DNA of 64,000 nucleotides. Origin: Calditrichales bacterium MX18-03. Lineage in GTDB: Bacteria > Bacillota > Clostridia > Lutisporales > Lutisporaceae. Positions within the stretch are counted from its first letter, which is position 1. Every line of letters begins with the position of its first letter. Shown here piece by piece: positions 1 to 7,662 of this stretch. The notes under the pieces are model-generated. The model was given only the letters and a program-made list of their open reading frames with translations. It made no database searches and was not told the origin of the DNA. The position numbers and the translations under genes were made by a program. The stretch lies in assembly GCA_021083345.1 (NCBI GenBank), contig JAJGRE010000001.1, positions 992,001 to 1,056,000 on the forward strand, written 5' to 3'.

Positions 1-194
1 TTCAGGCATTCCAAAAGCTGCTCAGAACCTTCGTTCAAACGCCCGATATAGACCGAAAGCTTTTCAGCCATCGCCTTTACCTTCTGGTAGTCCTCTTCCC
101 ATAAAGCATCGGTAGAATAGATATCTTCCAGCCTCCATTTGCATTCCGCCGGTATTTCATTCCGCTTAGGAACTCCGCTGCTGTTGTTATTCAT
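1..194 (-). CDS. pepF: Oligoendopeptidase F (M3 family), N-terminal part only
   Basis: Only the first 64 codons are inside the window; the gene runs off the left edge. The protein starts MNNNSSGVPKRNEIP and then has KWRLEDIYSTDALWEEDY, the conserved opening of oligoendopeptidase F proteins, which are zinc metallopeptidases cutting short peptides. The start ATG (complement of 192-194) is preceded by a GGTGGGG-type ribosome site at about 201-208. There is no signal peptide, so this is the cytoplasmic form. A secreted paralog with the same KWRLEDLY opening lies at 25727-27625. The zinc site HEXXH is outside the window, so catalytic competence cannot be checked. Confidence 0.85.
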   Translation of the reverse strand, partial: MNNNSSGVPKRNEIPAECKWRLEDIYSTDALWEEDYQKVKAMAEKLSVYIGRLNEGSEQLLECL

Positions 195-332
195 CGGAAA
201 ACCCCACCTTTCAATCTATTGAAATATAACCACCGTTCACCCCATTATTGTATCTCTTTTTGCCAGTTTTTACTACATCGGATTTCAACTGTCCGGATGT
301 ATTATCTTCCAGCCGGGTGCAATACTTATACT

Positions 333-362
333 TTGACTTACTGCGTCTCTTTCCGTTAAAAT
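333..362 (+). promoter_or_regulatory. Candidate sigma-A promoter of the sigma-54 activator gene
   Basis: TTGACT (333-338) and TAAAAT (357-362) are separated by 18 bases and lie about 40 bases before the ATG at 405. The pair matches a housekeeping promoter with one mismatch in each box. Confidence 0.45.
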
Positions 363-404
363 GAGGTTAAACGGAACTTTGAAGCGATTGCAGGAGGTAT
401 CCCT

Positions 405-2471
405 ATGATCAGCACACCCAAGCGAGTCGCCCTGATAACAGGCACCGAATCTACACGAATCGAACTCTTGAGGCAGCTGGAACCCCTGTTGAAGGATTAT
501 GTGGAAGTTGTCAGCTTTGCCAGTGATGAAGGCATTCCTGAAAAGATCAATACCGACCTGGCCGTTATTTCCTCCAGACTTATCATGGACGAAGTCAGAC
601 CGTTCCTTTACCCCGGCTGCCCCACCATTCTTGCCAGAAGGGCACTTAATATTTCCAATATCGACAAGCTTTTCTCCATTCCTGAAGGCACAAAAGCGCT
701 GCTGGTCAACGATACGCCGGAAACAGCCCATGAAGTCATCGGACTCTTAAAGGAAATCGGCATTGACCATATACGTTTTATACCCTATTTCCCAGGCTGC
801 AGGGCGGATTCCGGCGCCAAGCTGGCTGTTACGCCGGGAGAAACGGAGCTGGTTCCTTCCCACATCGATACGGTGATCAACATCGGTCCGCGAATCATTG
901 ATCTGACAACCATTGTTGAGATACTGGAAAAGCTCGCTCTGTTGGATGAGCGGGCAAATTTCGTATCGGCTAAATATATGGAGACCATCGTACGGCTGGG
1001 CAAGCAGCTCAGCCAGTCCATCAACGACTCCAACCGAATCAATGACTACCTGGTCAAGGTGCTGAACGGGATCAATGACGGCATTCTGGCTTTCGGCAAG
1101 GACGGCCGCATCACGGTATTCAACCAGAAGAGCGAAGCGCTGCTAAAGCTGCGGCAGGCTTATGTCCTGGGAAAAAACATCTCCCAGATCATAAAGGATA
1201 AGGAGATCCTGAACTTCCTTCAGAAATCCCATCCAAACAGCGACAAGCTTTGTAAAATCAATGACTGTGAAATCATGATCAGCAAATTTCCTGTGGAAAA
1301 AATGGATTCGGTGGTCTGCACATTGAAAAGCACCAGGGAAATGGCTGAAATGGAGCACAAAGTGCGAATGGGTCTGATAAAAAAAGGCTTTATCGGCAAG
1401 TACTGCTTTGAAGACATCGTAGGCAGCTCCAGAACTATCACCGGTACCATCCACACTGCAAAGAAAATAGCCGGAACCGATTTAAGCATTCTGATTCACG
1501 GCGAAAGCGGCACTGGTAAGGAGCTGTTTGCCAGCGCCATTCATAATGAATCACCCCGGCGCAGCGGCCCGTTCCTGGCCGTCAATTTCAGCGCGCTGCC
1601 GGAGGATCTGGTTGAAAGCGAGCTTTTCGGCTATGAGGAGGGCGCCTTTACCGGAGCAAAAAAAGGCGGGAAAGTCGGGCTTTTTGAGCAGGCTCAGAAC
1701 GGTACCATCTTTCTGGACGAAATCGGCGACACCTCCCCCAAGATACAGGCTCGGCTGCTGCGGGTCCTGCAGGAGAAAGAGCTGATGCGGGTAGGGGGTG
1801 CGGAAATCGTACCCGTGAACGTTCGGGTTATCGCCGCTACCAACAAGGACCTTTTCAGAATGTGCACCGAAGGAAAATTCAGAGAAGACCTCTATTACCG
1901 CTTGAGACGGCTGTATCTCAAGACGCCGCCCCTTCGGGAGCGTTACGAGGACCTGGAGGGCCTGGTACAGCATTTCCTTCAGAAGAACAACCGTCAGGAC
2001 TTGATACTGTCGGAGGCGGTCCGGAAAGTGCTGCTTTCTCACAGCTGGCCGGGAAATGTACGGGAACTGGAGAGCGCCATCGAATACATGGTTGCGGTGG
2101 CGGATGGGGATACTGTTACACTGGAGCACCTTCCCCAGGACTTCTTCCTGGCAGGCCGGCCCCCTCACGATGAAAACCATCTGATGCTGGAAAAGCTTTG
2201 TGCTGCGGGAAACCCGGATGAATACCTCTTCATCCTTGCCGCGGTACAGCGCTGCAACAAAGATAGAGTACCTGCCGGCAGAAAAGCCATCTCCGCTGGT
2301 TCCCGGCACTTGCCCTTCCCCATGACGGAGGAACAGGTCAGGAGCAGGACCGATACACTGAGCCAGCTGGGCTTGCTGGTAAAACCAAAAGGCAGAAGCG
2401 GCATGCATCTGACAAGAAAAGGCGCAGCCTTGCTTCAAACACACGGTCATCTGGCATTTGCATCGTTTTAG
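405..2471 (+). CDS. Sigma-54-dependent activator (PrpR-N-like, PAS, AAA+), winged-helix-like tail
   Basis: A 688-residue enhancer-binding protein. The N-terminal ~200 residues look like the PrpR-type sensory domain that opens several sigma-54 regulators, followed by a PAS-like segment (about 210-310; GKDGRITVFNQKSEALL). The AAA+ core has Walker A GESGTGKE near residue 366, the sigma-54-contacting GAFTGA loop near 413, and Walker B-like FLDEIGD near 440. The C-terminus lacks the usual Fis-type helix-turn-helix; it ends in MTEEQVRSRTDTLSQLGLL followed by a basic wing-like stretch and LTRKGAALL, which reads like a winged helix. The ribosome site CAGGAGGTATCCCT fixes the start. The downstream carrier gene has a sigma-54 promoter, so local control of the carrier and M20 genes is the obvious inference. 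The effector is unknown. Confidence 0.9.
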   Translation: MISTPKRVALITGTESTRIELLRQLEPLLKDYVEVVSFASDEGIPEKINTDLAVISSRLIMDEVRPFLYPGCPTILARRALNISNIDKLFSIPEGTKALLVNDTPETAHEVIGLLKEIGIDHIRFIPYFPGCRADSGAKLAVTPGETELVPSHIDTVINIGPRIIDLTTIVEILEKLALLDERANFVSAKYMETIVRLGKQLSQSINDSNRINDYLVKVLNGINDGILAFGKDGRITVFNQKSEALLKLRQAYVLGKNISQIIKDKEILNFLQKSHPNSDKLCKINDCEIMISKFPVEKMDSVVCTLKSTREMAEMEHKVRMGLIKKGFIGKYCFEDIVGSSRTITGTIHTAKKIAGTDLSILIHGESGTGKELFASAIHNESPRRSGPFLAVNFSALPEDLVESELFGYEEGAFTGAKKGGKVGLFEQAQNGTIFLDEIGDTSPKIQARLLRVLQEKELMRVGGAEIVPVNVRVIAATNKDLFRMCTEGKFREDLYYRLRRLYLKTPPLRERYEDLEGLVQHFLQKNNRQDLILSEAVRKVLLSHSWPGNVRELESAIEYMVAVADGDTVTLEHLPQDFFLAGRPPHDENHLMLEKLCAAGNPDEYLFILAAVQRCNKDRVPAGRKAISAGSRHLPFPMTEEQVRSRTDTLSQLGLLVKPKGRSGMHLTRKGAALLQTHGHLAFASF

Positions 2472-2480
2472 TGGGTCTTT

Positions 2481-2534
2481 ATGGGTTTTATTTTTACCCA
2501 TTTATACCCGTTATGCCAAGCGCGACGGCCGTCG
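2481..2534. promoter_or_regulatory. Possible upstream activator sites for the sigma-54 regulator
   Basis: Between the activator gene and the -24/-12 promoter there is an inverted repeat ATGGGT (2481-2486) / ACCCAT (2496-2501) and a perfect palindrome CGACGGCCGTCG (2523-2534). They lie 70-125 bases before the promoter, the usual distance for enhancer sites. Assignment to this regulator is inference. Confidence 0.35.
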
Positions 2535-2606
2535 TTTTTTCCGCATCAGGCCCTGCAGGCATCAAAGCACCCGGTTTTTCCTTATGTCGGAACGTTTCGT
2601 AAAACA

Positions 2607-2622
2607 TGGCACAGCACTTGCA
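2607..2622 (+). promoter_or_regulatory. Sigma-54 (-24/-12) promoter
   Basis: TGGCACAGCACTTGCA matches the sigma-54 consensus TGGCAC-N5-TTGCA exactly. It lies 38 bases before the ATG of the YfcC-family carrier and directly downstream of a sigma-54 activator gene, so it should drive the carrier and the M20 hydrolase as one transcript. Confidence 0.9.
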
Positions 2623-2659
2623 TAATTAGTCGGCAAAACAACATAAGGGGGAATATAGT

Positions 2660-4216
2660 ATGGCCACAAAACCTCAGCCTGAGGAAAGGCTCAACAAACA
2701 GATCAAGGTGCCTCATACCTACGTCATTATCTTTTTCGTCATCCTGTTTGCTGCTTTGCTGACTTATATGGTTCCGGTAGGACAGTATGAAACCCACGAA
2801 GTCAAGTACATGCAGGGCACTAAGGAAAAGACCAAAACCGTGCTGATGCCCGAAACCTTCAAAATTGTGACGGACGAAAGCGGTGCACCTGTCAAGAACG
2901 GCGTAAACCTGTTCGGCACTGAAGATTTCGGCGGTGTACTGGGCAAGGGAGATCCGGGCCAGGGTGTACTGAACTACATGTTCGAGGGCCTGACAAAAGG
3001 AGACAAGTGGGGCTCTGCGGTAGGCATCGTCGCTTTCATTCTGGTGATCGGGGGCGCCTTCGGCATCATTCTCAGGACCGGCGCCGTTGATGCCGGCATC
3101 TATAACGTCATCAACAAAACAAAAGGTGCGGAATATGTTTTGTTCCCGGTACTGTTCTTCCTCTTCTCCGCCGGCGGTGCCATCTTCGGTATGGGCGAAG
3201 AAGCCATTCCTTTTGCCATGATCATCGTCCCCCTGGTTATTGCCATGGGCTATGATGCCATCGTGGGCATACTTCTTACTTACGGAGCTACACAGATCGG
3301 CTTCGCTACCTCCTGGATGAACCCTTTCAGTGTAGCGGTAGCCCAGGGCGTCTCCGGCATACCGGTATTCTCCGGTGCACCCTTCCGAATGGTCATGTGG
3401 TTTGTTTTCACCGTTTTCGCACTGGGTTATACCATGCTCTATGCAATGAAGATCAAAAAAGACCCCACAAAATCGCCTGCTTATCTGTCCGATAAATATT
3501 ACCGCGAGGAATTCAAAGCAGATGAAACCAAGAAAGCGGTATTCCAGACGGGCCATATGCTGGTGCTCCTGACCATCCTTTTGGGCGTTATCTGGGTGGT
3601 TTACGGCGTTGTCAAGCAGGGCTTCTATATTCCGGAAATCGCTTCCCAGTTCTTTGTCATGGGCCTGGTGGCAGGTGTAATCGGCGTAATTTTCAAGCTT
3701 AACAATATGAAGGTCGACGATATTGCAGACTCTTTCCAGAAAGGTGCTGCGGACCTGGTCGGTGCTGCACTGGTGGTGGGCATGGCACAGGGAATCATTA
3801 TCGTTCTCGGCGGTACAAGCGCCGACAGTCCCACAGTCCTGAACACCATCCTCCACGGCATGGGCGAAGTGGTAAAAGGCATGCCCCCGGCGGTCTCAGC
3901 CTGGTTCATGTACGTATTCCAATCCTGCTTCAACTTCCTGGTGGTATCCGGCTCCGGCCAGGCAGCACTGACCATGCCTCTGATGGCGCCTCTGGCGGAC
4001 ATTATCGGCGTTACCAGGCAGGTTGCCGTTGTGGCCTTCCAGTTGGGGGACGGCTTGACCAACATCATCGTTCCTACCTCCGGCTGTCTGATGGGTGTTC
4101 TGGGCGTTGCCAGACTCAGCTGGACCGATTGGGCAAAATTCCAGCTTAAGATGCAGGGCTTCCTCTTCCTTCTCGGCAGCATATTCGTCATTTTAGGTGT
4201 GTTAATAGGCTTCTAA
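2660..4216 (+). CDS. YfcC-family membrane carrier (DcuC/ArsB superfamily)
   Basis: A 518-residue polytopic membrane protein with about a dozen hydrophobic segments. The first segment VIIFFVILFAALLTYMVPVGQYE and the later stretches FSAGGAIFGMGEEAIPFAM, FNFLVVSGSGQAALTMPLM and GDGLTNIIVPTSG are the conserved core of YfcC/DcuC-like carriers, which move dicarboxylates, basic amino acids or related anions. The ribosome site AAGGGGG sits 8 bases before ATG. It is the first gene behind the sigma-54 promoter and is followed after 16 bases by an M20 amidohydrolase, so import of an N-acylated or peptide-like amino acid for intracellular hydrolysis is likely. The substrate cannot be named from sequence. 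Confidence 0.85.
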   Translation: MATKPQPEERLNKQIKVPHTYVIIFFVILFAALLTYMVPVGQYETHEVKYMQGTKEKTKTVLMPETFKIVTDESGAPVKNGVNLFGTEDFGGVLGKGDPGQGVLNYMFEGLTKGDKWGSAVGIVAFILVIGGAFGIILRTGAVDAGIYNVINKTKGAEYVLFPVLFFLFSAGGAIFGMGEEAIPFAMIIVPLVIAMGYDAIVGILLTYGATQIGFATSWMNPFSVAVAQGVSGIPVFSGAPFRMVMWFVFTVFALGYTMLYAMKIKKDPTKSPAYLSDKYYREEFKADETKKAVFQTGHMLVLLTILLGVIWVVYGVVKQGFYIPEIASQFFVMGLVAGVIGVIFKLNNMKVDDIADSFQKGAADLVGAALVVGMAQGIIIVLGGTSADSPTVLNTILHGMGEVVKGMPPAVSAWFMYVFQSCFNFLVVSGSGQAALTMPLMAPLADIIGVTRQVAVVAFQLGDGLTNIIVPTSGCLMGVLGVARLSWTDWAKFQLKMQGFLFLLGSIFVILGVLIGF

Positions 4217-4232
4217 ATTTCTGGAGGAATAT

Positions 4233-5396
4233 ATGAAAGACATCATTATCAAGGAGATTCAAGAACTAAAGCAGCAGCTCTGCCATATCAGCGACTATAT
4301 CTGCAGCAACCCGGAGCTGGGTAATGAGGAGTTCAAGGCGGTAGAGCAGCTGACCGGTTTTCTGGCAGCGCAGGGCTTCAGCATCGAAACGGGCATCATC
4401 GGAAAGCCCACTGCCTTCAGAGCGGTGTATGACAGCGGCATACCCGGACCCAGCATCGCATACCTGTGCGAATACGATGCGCTTCCTGAAATAGGCCACG
4501 GCTGCGCCCACAATATGATTGGTGTCATGAGCGCGGGTGCTGCTGCCGGTTTAAGCCGCGTTCTGAATGGGCTGGGAGGACGGATCGTAGTGCTGGGTAC
4601 CCCTGCAGAGGAAACCGACGGGGCTAAGGTGGAGATGGCCGCAAAAGGCATCTTTGACGGCATCGACGCTGCCATGATGCTGCATCCGGACGACAAGACC
4701 CACTCAAGCGGCAGTTCCCTGGCCATGGATGCCATACAGATGGACTTCAAAGGCAAGGCCAGCCATGCAGCCTCCTCGCCTCACGAAGGCATCAATGCAC
4801 TGGACGCTGTTATCATGACCTTCAACGGGATCAATGCGCTCAGGCAGCATGTTACAACTGATGTCAGAATCCACGGCATTATAAAGGAAGGCGGCGTTGC
4901 TGCCAATATCATACCGGAGCGGGCCGTTGCACAGTTCTATGTCAGAGCTGGGAAAAAGAAAGTGCTGGCGGAGGTTGCCGAAAAGGTAAAGAATATCGCC
5001 AGGGGCGCCGCCCTGATGACAGGCGCCGGCCTTGAGATCAGCAATTATGAGATATCCTATGACGATATGAATACCAATAAACAGCTGTCCGACGCCTTTA
5101 ACCGCAATCTGCAGTACCTGGGTGAGGCGGAGATCCATCCTGCACGCGCCGGCACCGGCTCAATCGACATGGGAAATGTCAGCAATGTGGTTCCTGCCAT
5201 CCATCCGTACATCGGCATTTCAACTTCCGAGTTGGTGGGGCACACGACGGCTTTTCGCGATGCCACACTGACGGAGCAGGCTCATGATGCATTGGTTTTG
5301 GGTGCTTGCGCACTTGCGTTGACCGGCTGCGATGTTCTAACGGATCCTCAGCTTTTGTCAAGAATAAAAAAGGAATTTGAATCCATAGCAAAATAA
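4233..5396 (+). CDS. M20-family amidohydrolase (AbgA/AbgB-like)
   Basis: A 387-residue zinc peptidase of the M20 family. CEYDALPEIGHGCAHN (about residues 75-90) is the signature of the AbgA/AbgB-like amidohydrolase branch, and GTPAEETDGAK carries the catalytic Glu pair. The KASHAASSPHEGINALDAV stretch begins the dimerization insert. Such enzymes cleave N-acyl or aminobenzoyl amino acids or dipeptides in the cytoplasm. The ribosome site CTGGAGGAATAT fixes the ATG. The 16-base gap from the carrier and the hairpin right after the stop make this a two-gene sigma-54 operon. Confidence 0.88.
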   Translation: MKDIIIKEIQELKQQLCHISDYICSNPELGNEEFKAVEQLTGFLAAQGFSIETGIIGKPTAFRAVYDSGIPGPSIAYLCEYDALPEIGHGCAHNMIGVMSAGAAAGLSRVLNGLGGRIVVLGTPAEETDGAKVEMAAKGIFDGIDAAMMLHPDDKTHSSGSSLAMDAIQMDFKGKASHAASSPHEGINALDAVIMTFNGINALRQHVTTDVRIHGIIKEGGVAANIIPERAVAQFYVRAGKKKVLAEVAEKVKNIARGAALMTGAGLEISNYEISYDDMNTNKQLSDAFNRNLQYLGEAEIHPARAGTGSIDMGNVSNVVPAIHPYIGISTSELVGHTTAFRDATLTEQAHDALVLGACALALTGCDVLTDPQLLSRIKKEFESIAK

Positions 5397-5403
5397 GGAC
5401 TCC

Positions 5404-5436
5404 GAAAACGGCGGCGATACAGCTGCCGTTTTCTTA
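5404..5436 (+). terminator. Rho-independent terminator after the M20 gene
   Basis: GAAAACGGC (5404-5412) pairs with GCCGTTTTC (5425-5433), followed by a short T-rich tail. It closes the sigma-54 operon. Confidence 0.7.
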
Positions 5437-5480
5437 TCGATAATGTTACAATTTGTATACATCTGTCGTTTCTAAAGCAA

Positions 5481-5509
5481 TTCTTAAGCCTGCTCATTTG
5501 TGGTATAAT
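5481..5509 (+). promoter_or_regulatory. Promoter of the two-component operon
   Basis: A perfect -10 TATAAT (5504-5509) lies 17 bases after a weak -35 TTCTTA. Transcription would begin near 5516, which makes the ATG at 5515 unlikely to be the start of the response regulator. Confidence 0.55.
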
Positions 5510-5574
5510 GAATCATGTCATGTGACACACAAGTTTATTCCTATTTTTACGCTAAAGATAGGCAGGTGAAGGAT

Positions 5575-6240
5575 TTGAAGGTATTGATCGTTGACGACGA
5601 ACCGGCTATCGTTGATCTTATAAAAATAAACCTGGATCTGGAGGGCTTTGAAACCAAGGCCTGTTACTCGGGGCTGCAGGCTGTGAAGCTTGCTCCTGTA
5701 TTCAATCCCGACCTCATCATTCTGGACATCATGCTGCCGGACCTGAACGGCTTTGAGGTCTGCAAGAGCCTCCAGAGCCTCAGCATCCCCATTATCATGC
5801 TGACCGCCAAGAATGACATCAAGGATAAGCTGTACGGGCTTGAGTTGGGTGCCGACGATTACATTACAAAACCTTTCGACAGCCGGGAACTGATGGCCAG
5901 AATCAAAACAGTCCTCAGGAGGATCGACAAATACGCCTCCAAGGATGAGACCACTCTGACTGCCGGATCACTTACCATCAACATGGTGGAAAGAAGAGCC
6001 TTTCTGGGCGATGAAGAAGTGATACTGACACCCAAGGAATTCGACCTGCTGCAGCTGTTCTGCGAGAACCAGAGAAAGGTATACTCCCGTGAGAACCTGC
6101 TTGAGGTTGTCTGGAAATTCGAATATATAGGCGACAGCCGCACCGTCGACATGCATGTCCAGCGGCTTCGAAAGAAGCTAGGGGATTGCAGCCATTACAT
6201 CAAGACCGTATTCGGCATTGGCTACAAATTCGAGGTATAA
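5575..6240 (+). CDS. OmpR/PhoB-family response regulator
   Basis: The receiver domain opens KVLIVDDEPAIVD; the phosphoacceptor is Asp51 counted from the TTG start (LIILDIMLPDLNG), and the switch Lys is in DDYITKPF. The C-terminal winged helix runs LTPKEFDLLQLF to DSRTVDMHVQRLRKKLG, typical of the OmpR/PhoB class. An in-frame ATG exists at 5515 but coincides with the predicted transcription start. The TTG at 5575, 6 bases after GGCAGGTG, matches the family's usual length better; GTG at 5566 is a second option. The kinase gene follows after 2 bases. Its own operon is the likely target. Confidence 0.9.
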   Translation: MKVLIVDDEPAIVDLIKINLDLEGFETKACYSGLQAVKLAPVFNPDLIILDIMLPDLNGFEVCKSLQSLSIPIIMLTAKNDIKDKLYGLELGADDYITKPFDSRELMARIKTVLRRIDKYASKDETTLTAGSLTINMVERRAFLGDEEVILTPKEFDLLQLFCENQRKVYSRENLLEVVWKFEYIGDSRTVDMHVQRLRKKLGDCSHYIKTVFGIGYKFEV

Positions 6241-6242
6241 CC

Positions 6243-7646
6243 ATGAAGCTGAAGCAAAAGATCATTGCCCTGAACGTCAGCACCCTCTTTATCATGCTGA
6301 TTGCGCTGGGTACCATCATTACCGCCATTACCGACAACTACAACCTGCAGACCGTGCTCCGGTATCTGGAGAGCCAAGGTGATTATGCAGCTGTTTATAT
6401 TGAGCAATACTCCATCAACAAGGCACCCAATTTTTTTGAGGTGCCTAATGTCATGCGCACCAATGCCAATTTTCTGTCTGCGGTCCTCAAGGAAACCGCC
6501 AAATGCCGGGTTCAGATATTTTACGGCAGTGAACGGCTGGGCGACTCAGACCCAGATATCGGCACCGACATCGCTATCCGGCCGGAAATAAAAGAAGCCT
6601 TTGACAATAACAGAGCCTACTTCATCAAAGAAGGAAAGAGCCGTGTTTTCTATTATGCCGTCCCCGTCAGCATTGGGGACAAGTTCCTCTATTCTGTCGG
6701 CTTCATCTATCCCTTAACGGAAGCCGATAATATGAAGGCCAATACCATCAACATGTTTCTGATCACCGGCCTTCTGTCCGCTCTGCTTGTTACCCTGGGC
6801 AGCACCTTCATTTCCAATAAAATGACGGATCCCATCAAGAGTCTGAATGAAGCAACCAAGCGCTTCTCCAAGGGCGACCTTGAATGCAGGTCCGCTGCCA
6901 ATACCCGGGATGAGGTCGGGGAGCTTTCTTCCACCTTCAATGCCATGGCGGACAATATACAGGATCAAATCAGCAAACTCAATTACGAGAAGGAAAAGCA
7001 AAAGTACTTTTTTGATAACTTCACCCATGAGATCCGTACGCCGCTGACCACCATCATCGGTTATGCAGAACTGCTATGGAAAACCGATGACAGCGAGGTG
7101 AGGGACAAGAGCCTTTTCTATATCACCTCAGAAGGAAAGCGGATGCTCAAAATGATGGAGCGTCTTCTGGAGCTGTCCAAGCTTAAAAATTACAGCTTCG
7201 AAGTGCACCGCGCCTCCACCGATCTGAAGAAGCTGATAGAGGATGTCTGCGAGTCCTTGCAGTATAAGGCCAAGCGCTACAATACCGCATTCCGGCTGGA
7301 TCTGCAGCACGTCACGCATTCCATTGATCCTGACCTGGTCAAGCAGCTGATCATCAACGTCATTGACAACAGCATCAAATATAGCAAATCGTCTGTTATC
7401 GATATTGTGCTGAAGAAGCAGAAGACTGTAGAACTGGTGATCCGGGATTACGGCTGCGGCATCGATGCGAAAAACCTTGAAAACATCTTCGACCCCTACT
7501 ACAAGGTGGATAAATCCAGAAACAGCCAGATTGAGGGCTGGGGGCTGGGGTTATCCATTGCCAAAGAGATAGTTGAAAAGCATAATGGTTCTATCCGCAT
7601 CGAAAGCGCTGTGGACAAGGGTACCAGTGTCATCGTAACACTCTAA
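6243..7646 (+). CDS. Membrane sensor histidine kinase
   Basis: A 467-residue kinase with TM1 at about residues 6-30, an extracytoplasmic sensor of about 135 residues, TM2 at about 168-192, then HAMP (DPIKSLNEATKRFSKGDLE). The phosphorylated His262 is in FFDNFTHEIRTPLTTIIGY. The ATPase domain has INVIDNSIKYS (N box), DYGCGID (G1) and GWGLGLSIAKEI (G2). The start ATG 2 bases after the response-regulator stop gives translational coupling. The sensor has no family I can name; the partner lipoprotein encoded next may modulate it. Confidence 0.93.
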   Translation: MKLKQKIIALNVSTLFIMLIALGTIITAITDNYNLQTVLRYLESQGDYAAVYIEQYSINKAPNFFEVPNVMRTNANFLSAVLKETAKCRVQIFYGSERLGDSDPDIGTDIAIRPEIKEAFDNNRAYFIKEGKSRVFYYAVPVSIGDKFLYSVGFIYPLTEADNMKANTINMFLITGLLSALLVTLGSTFISNKMTDPIKSLNEATKRFSKGDLECRSAANTRDEVGELSSTFNAMADNIQDQISKLNYEKEKQKYFFDNFTHEIRTPLTTIIGYAELLWKTDDSEVRDKSLFYITSEGKRMLKMMERLLELSKLKNYSFEVHRASTDLKKLIEDVCESLQYKAKRYNTAFRLDLQHVTHSIDPDLVKQLIINVIDNSIKYSKSSVIDIVLKKQKTVELVIRDYGCGIDAKNLENIFDPYYKVDKSRNSQIEGWGLGLSIAKEIVEKHNGSIRIESAVDKGTSVIVTL

Positions 7647-7662
7647 CGATGGGAGGCGCACC

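Noticed and set aside
1551-2501. Minus-strand frame opposite the AAA+ domain of the sigma-54 activator
   Set aside because: Shadow of a conserved ATPase domain.
2582-3856. Long minus-strand open frame opposite the YfcC carrier gene
   Set aside because: It is the antisense shadow of a well-supported membrane protein; its Gly/His/Asp-rich translation has no domain and no ribosome site.
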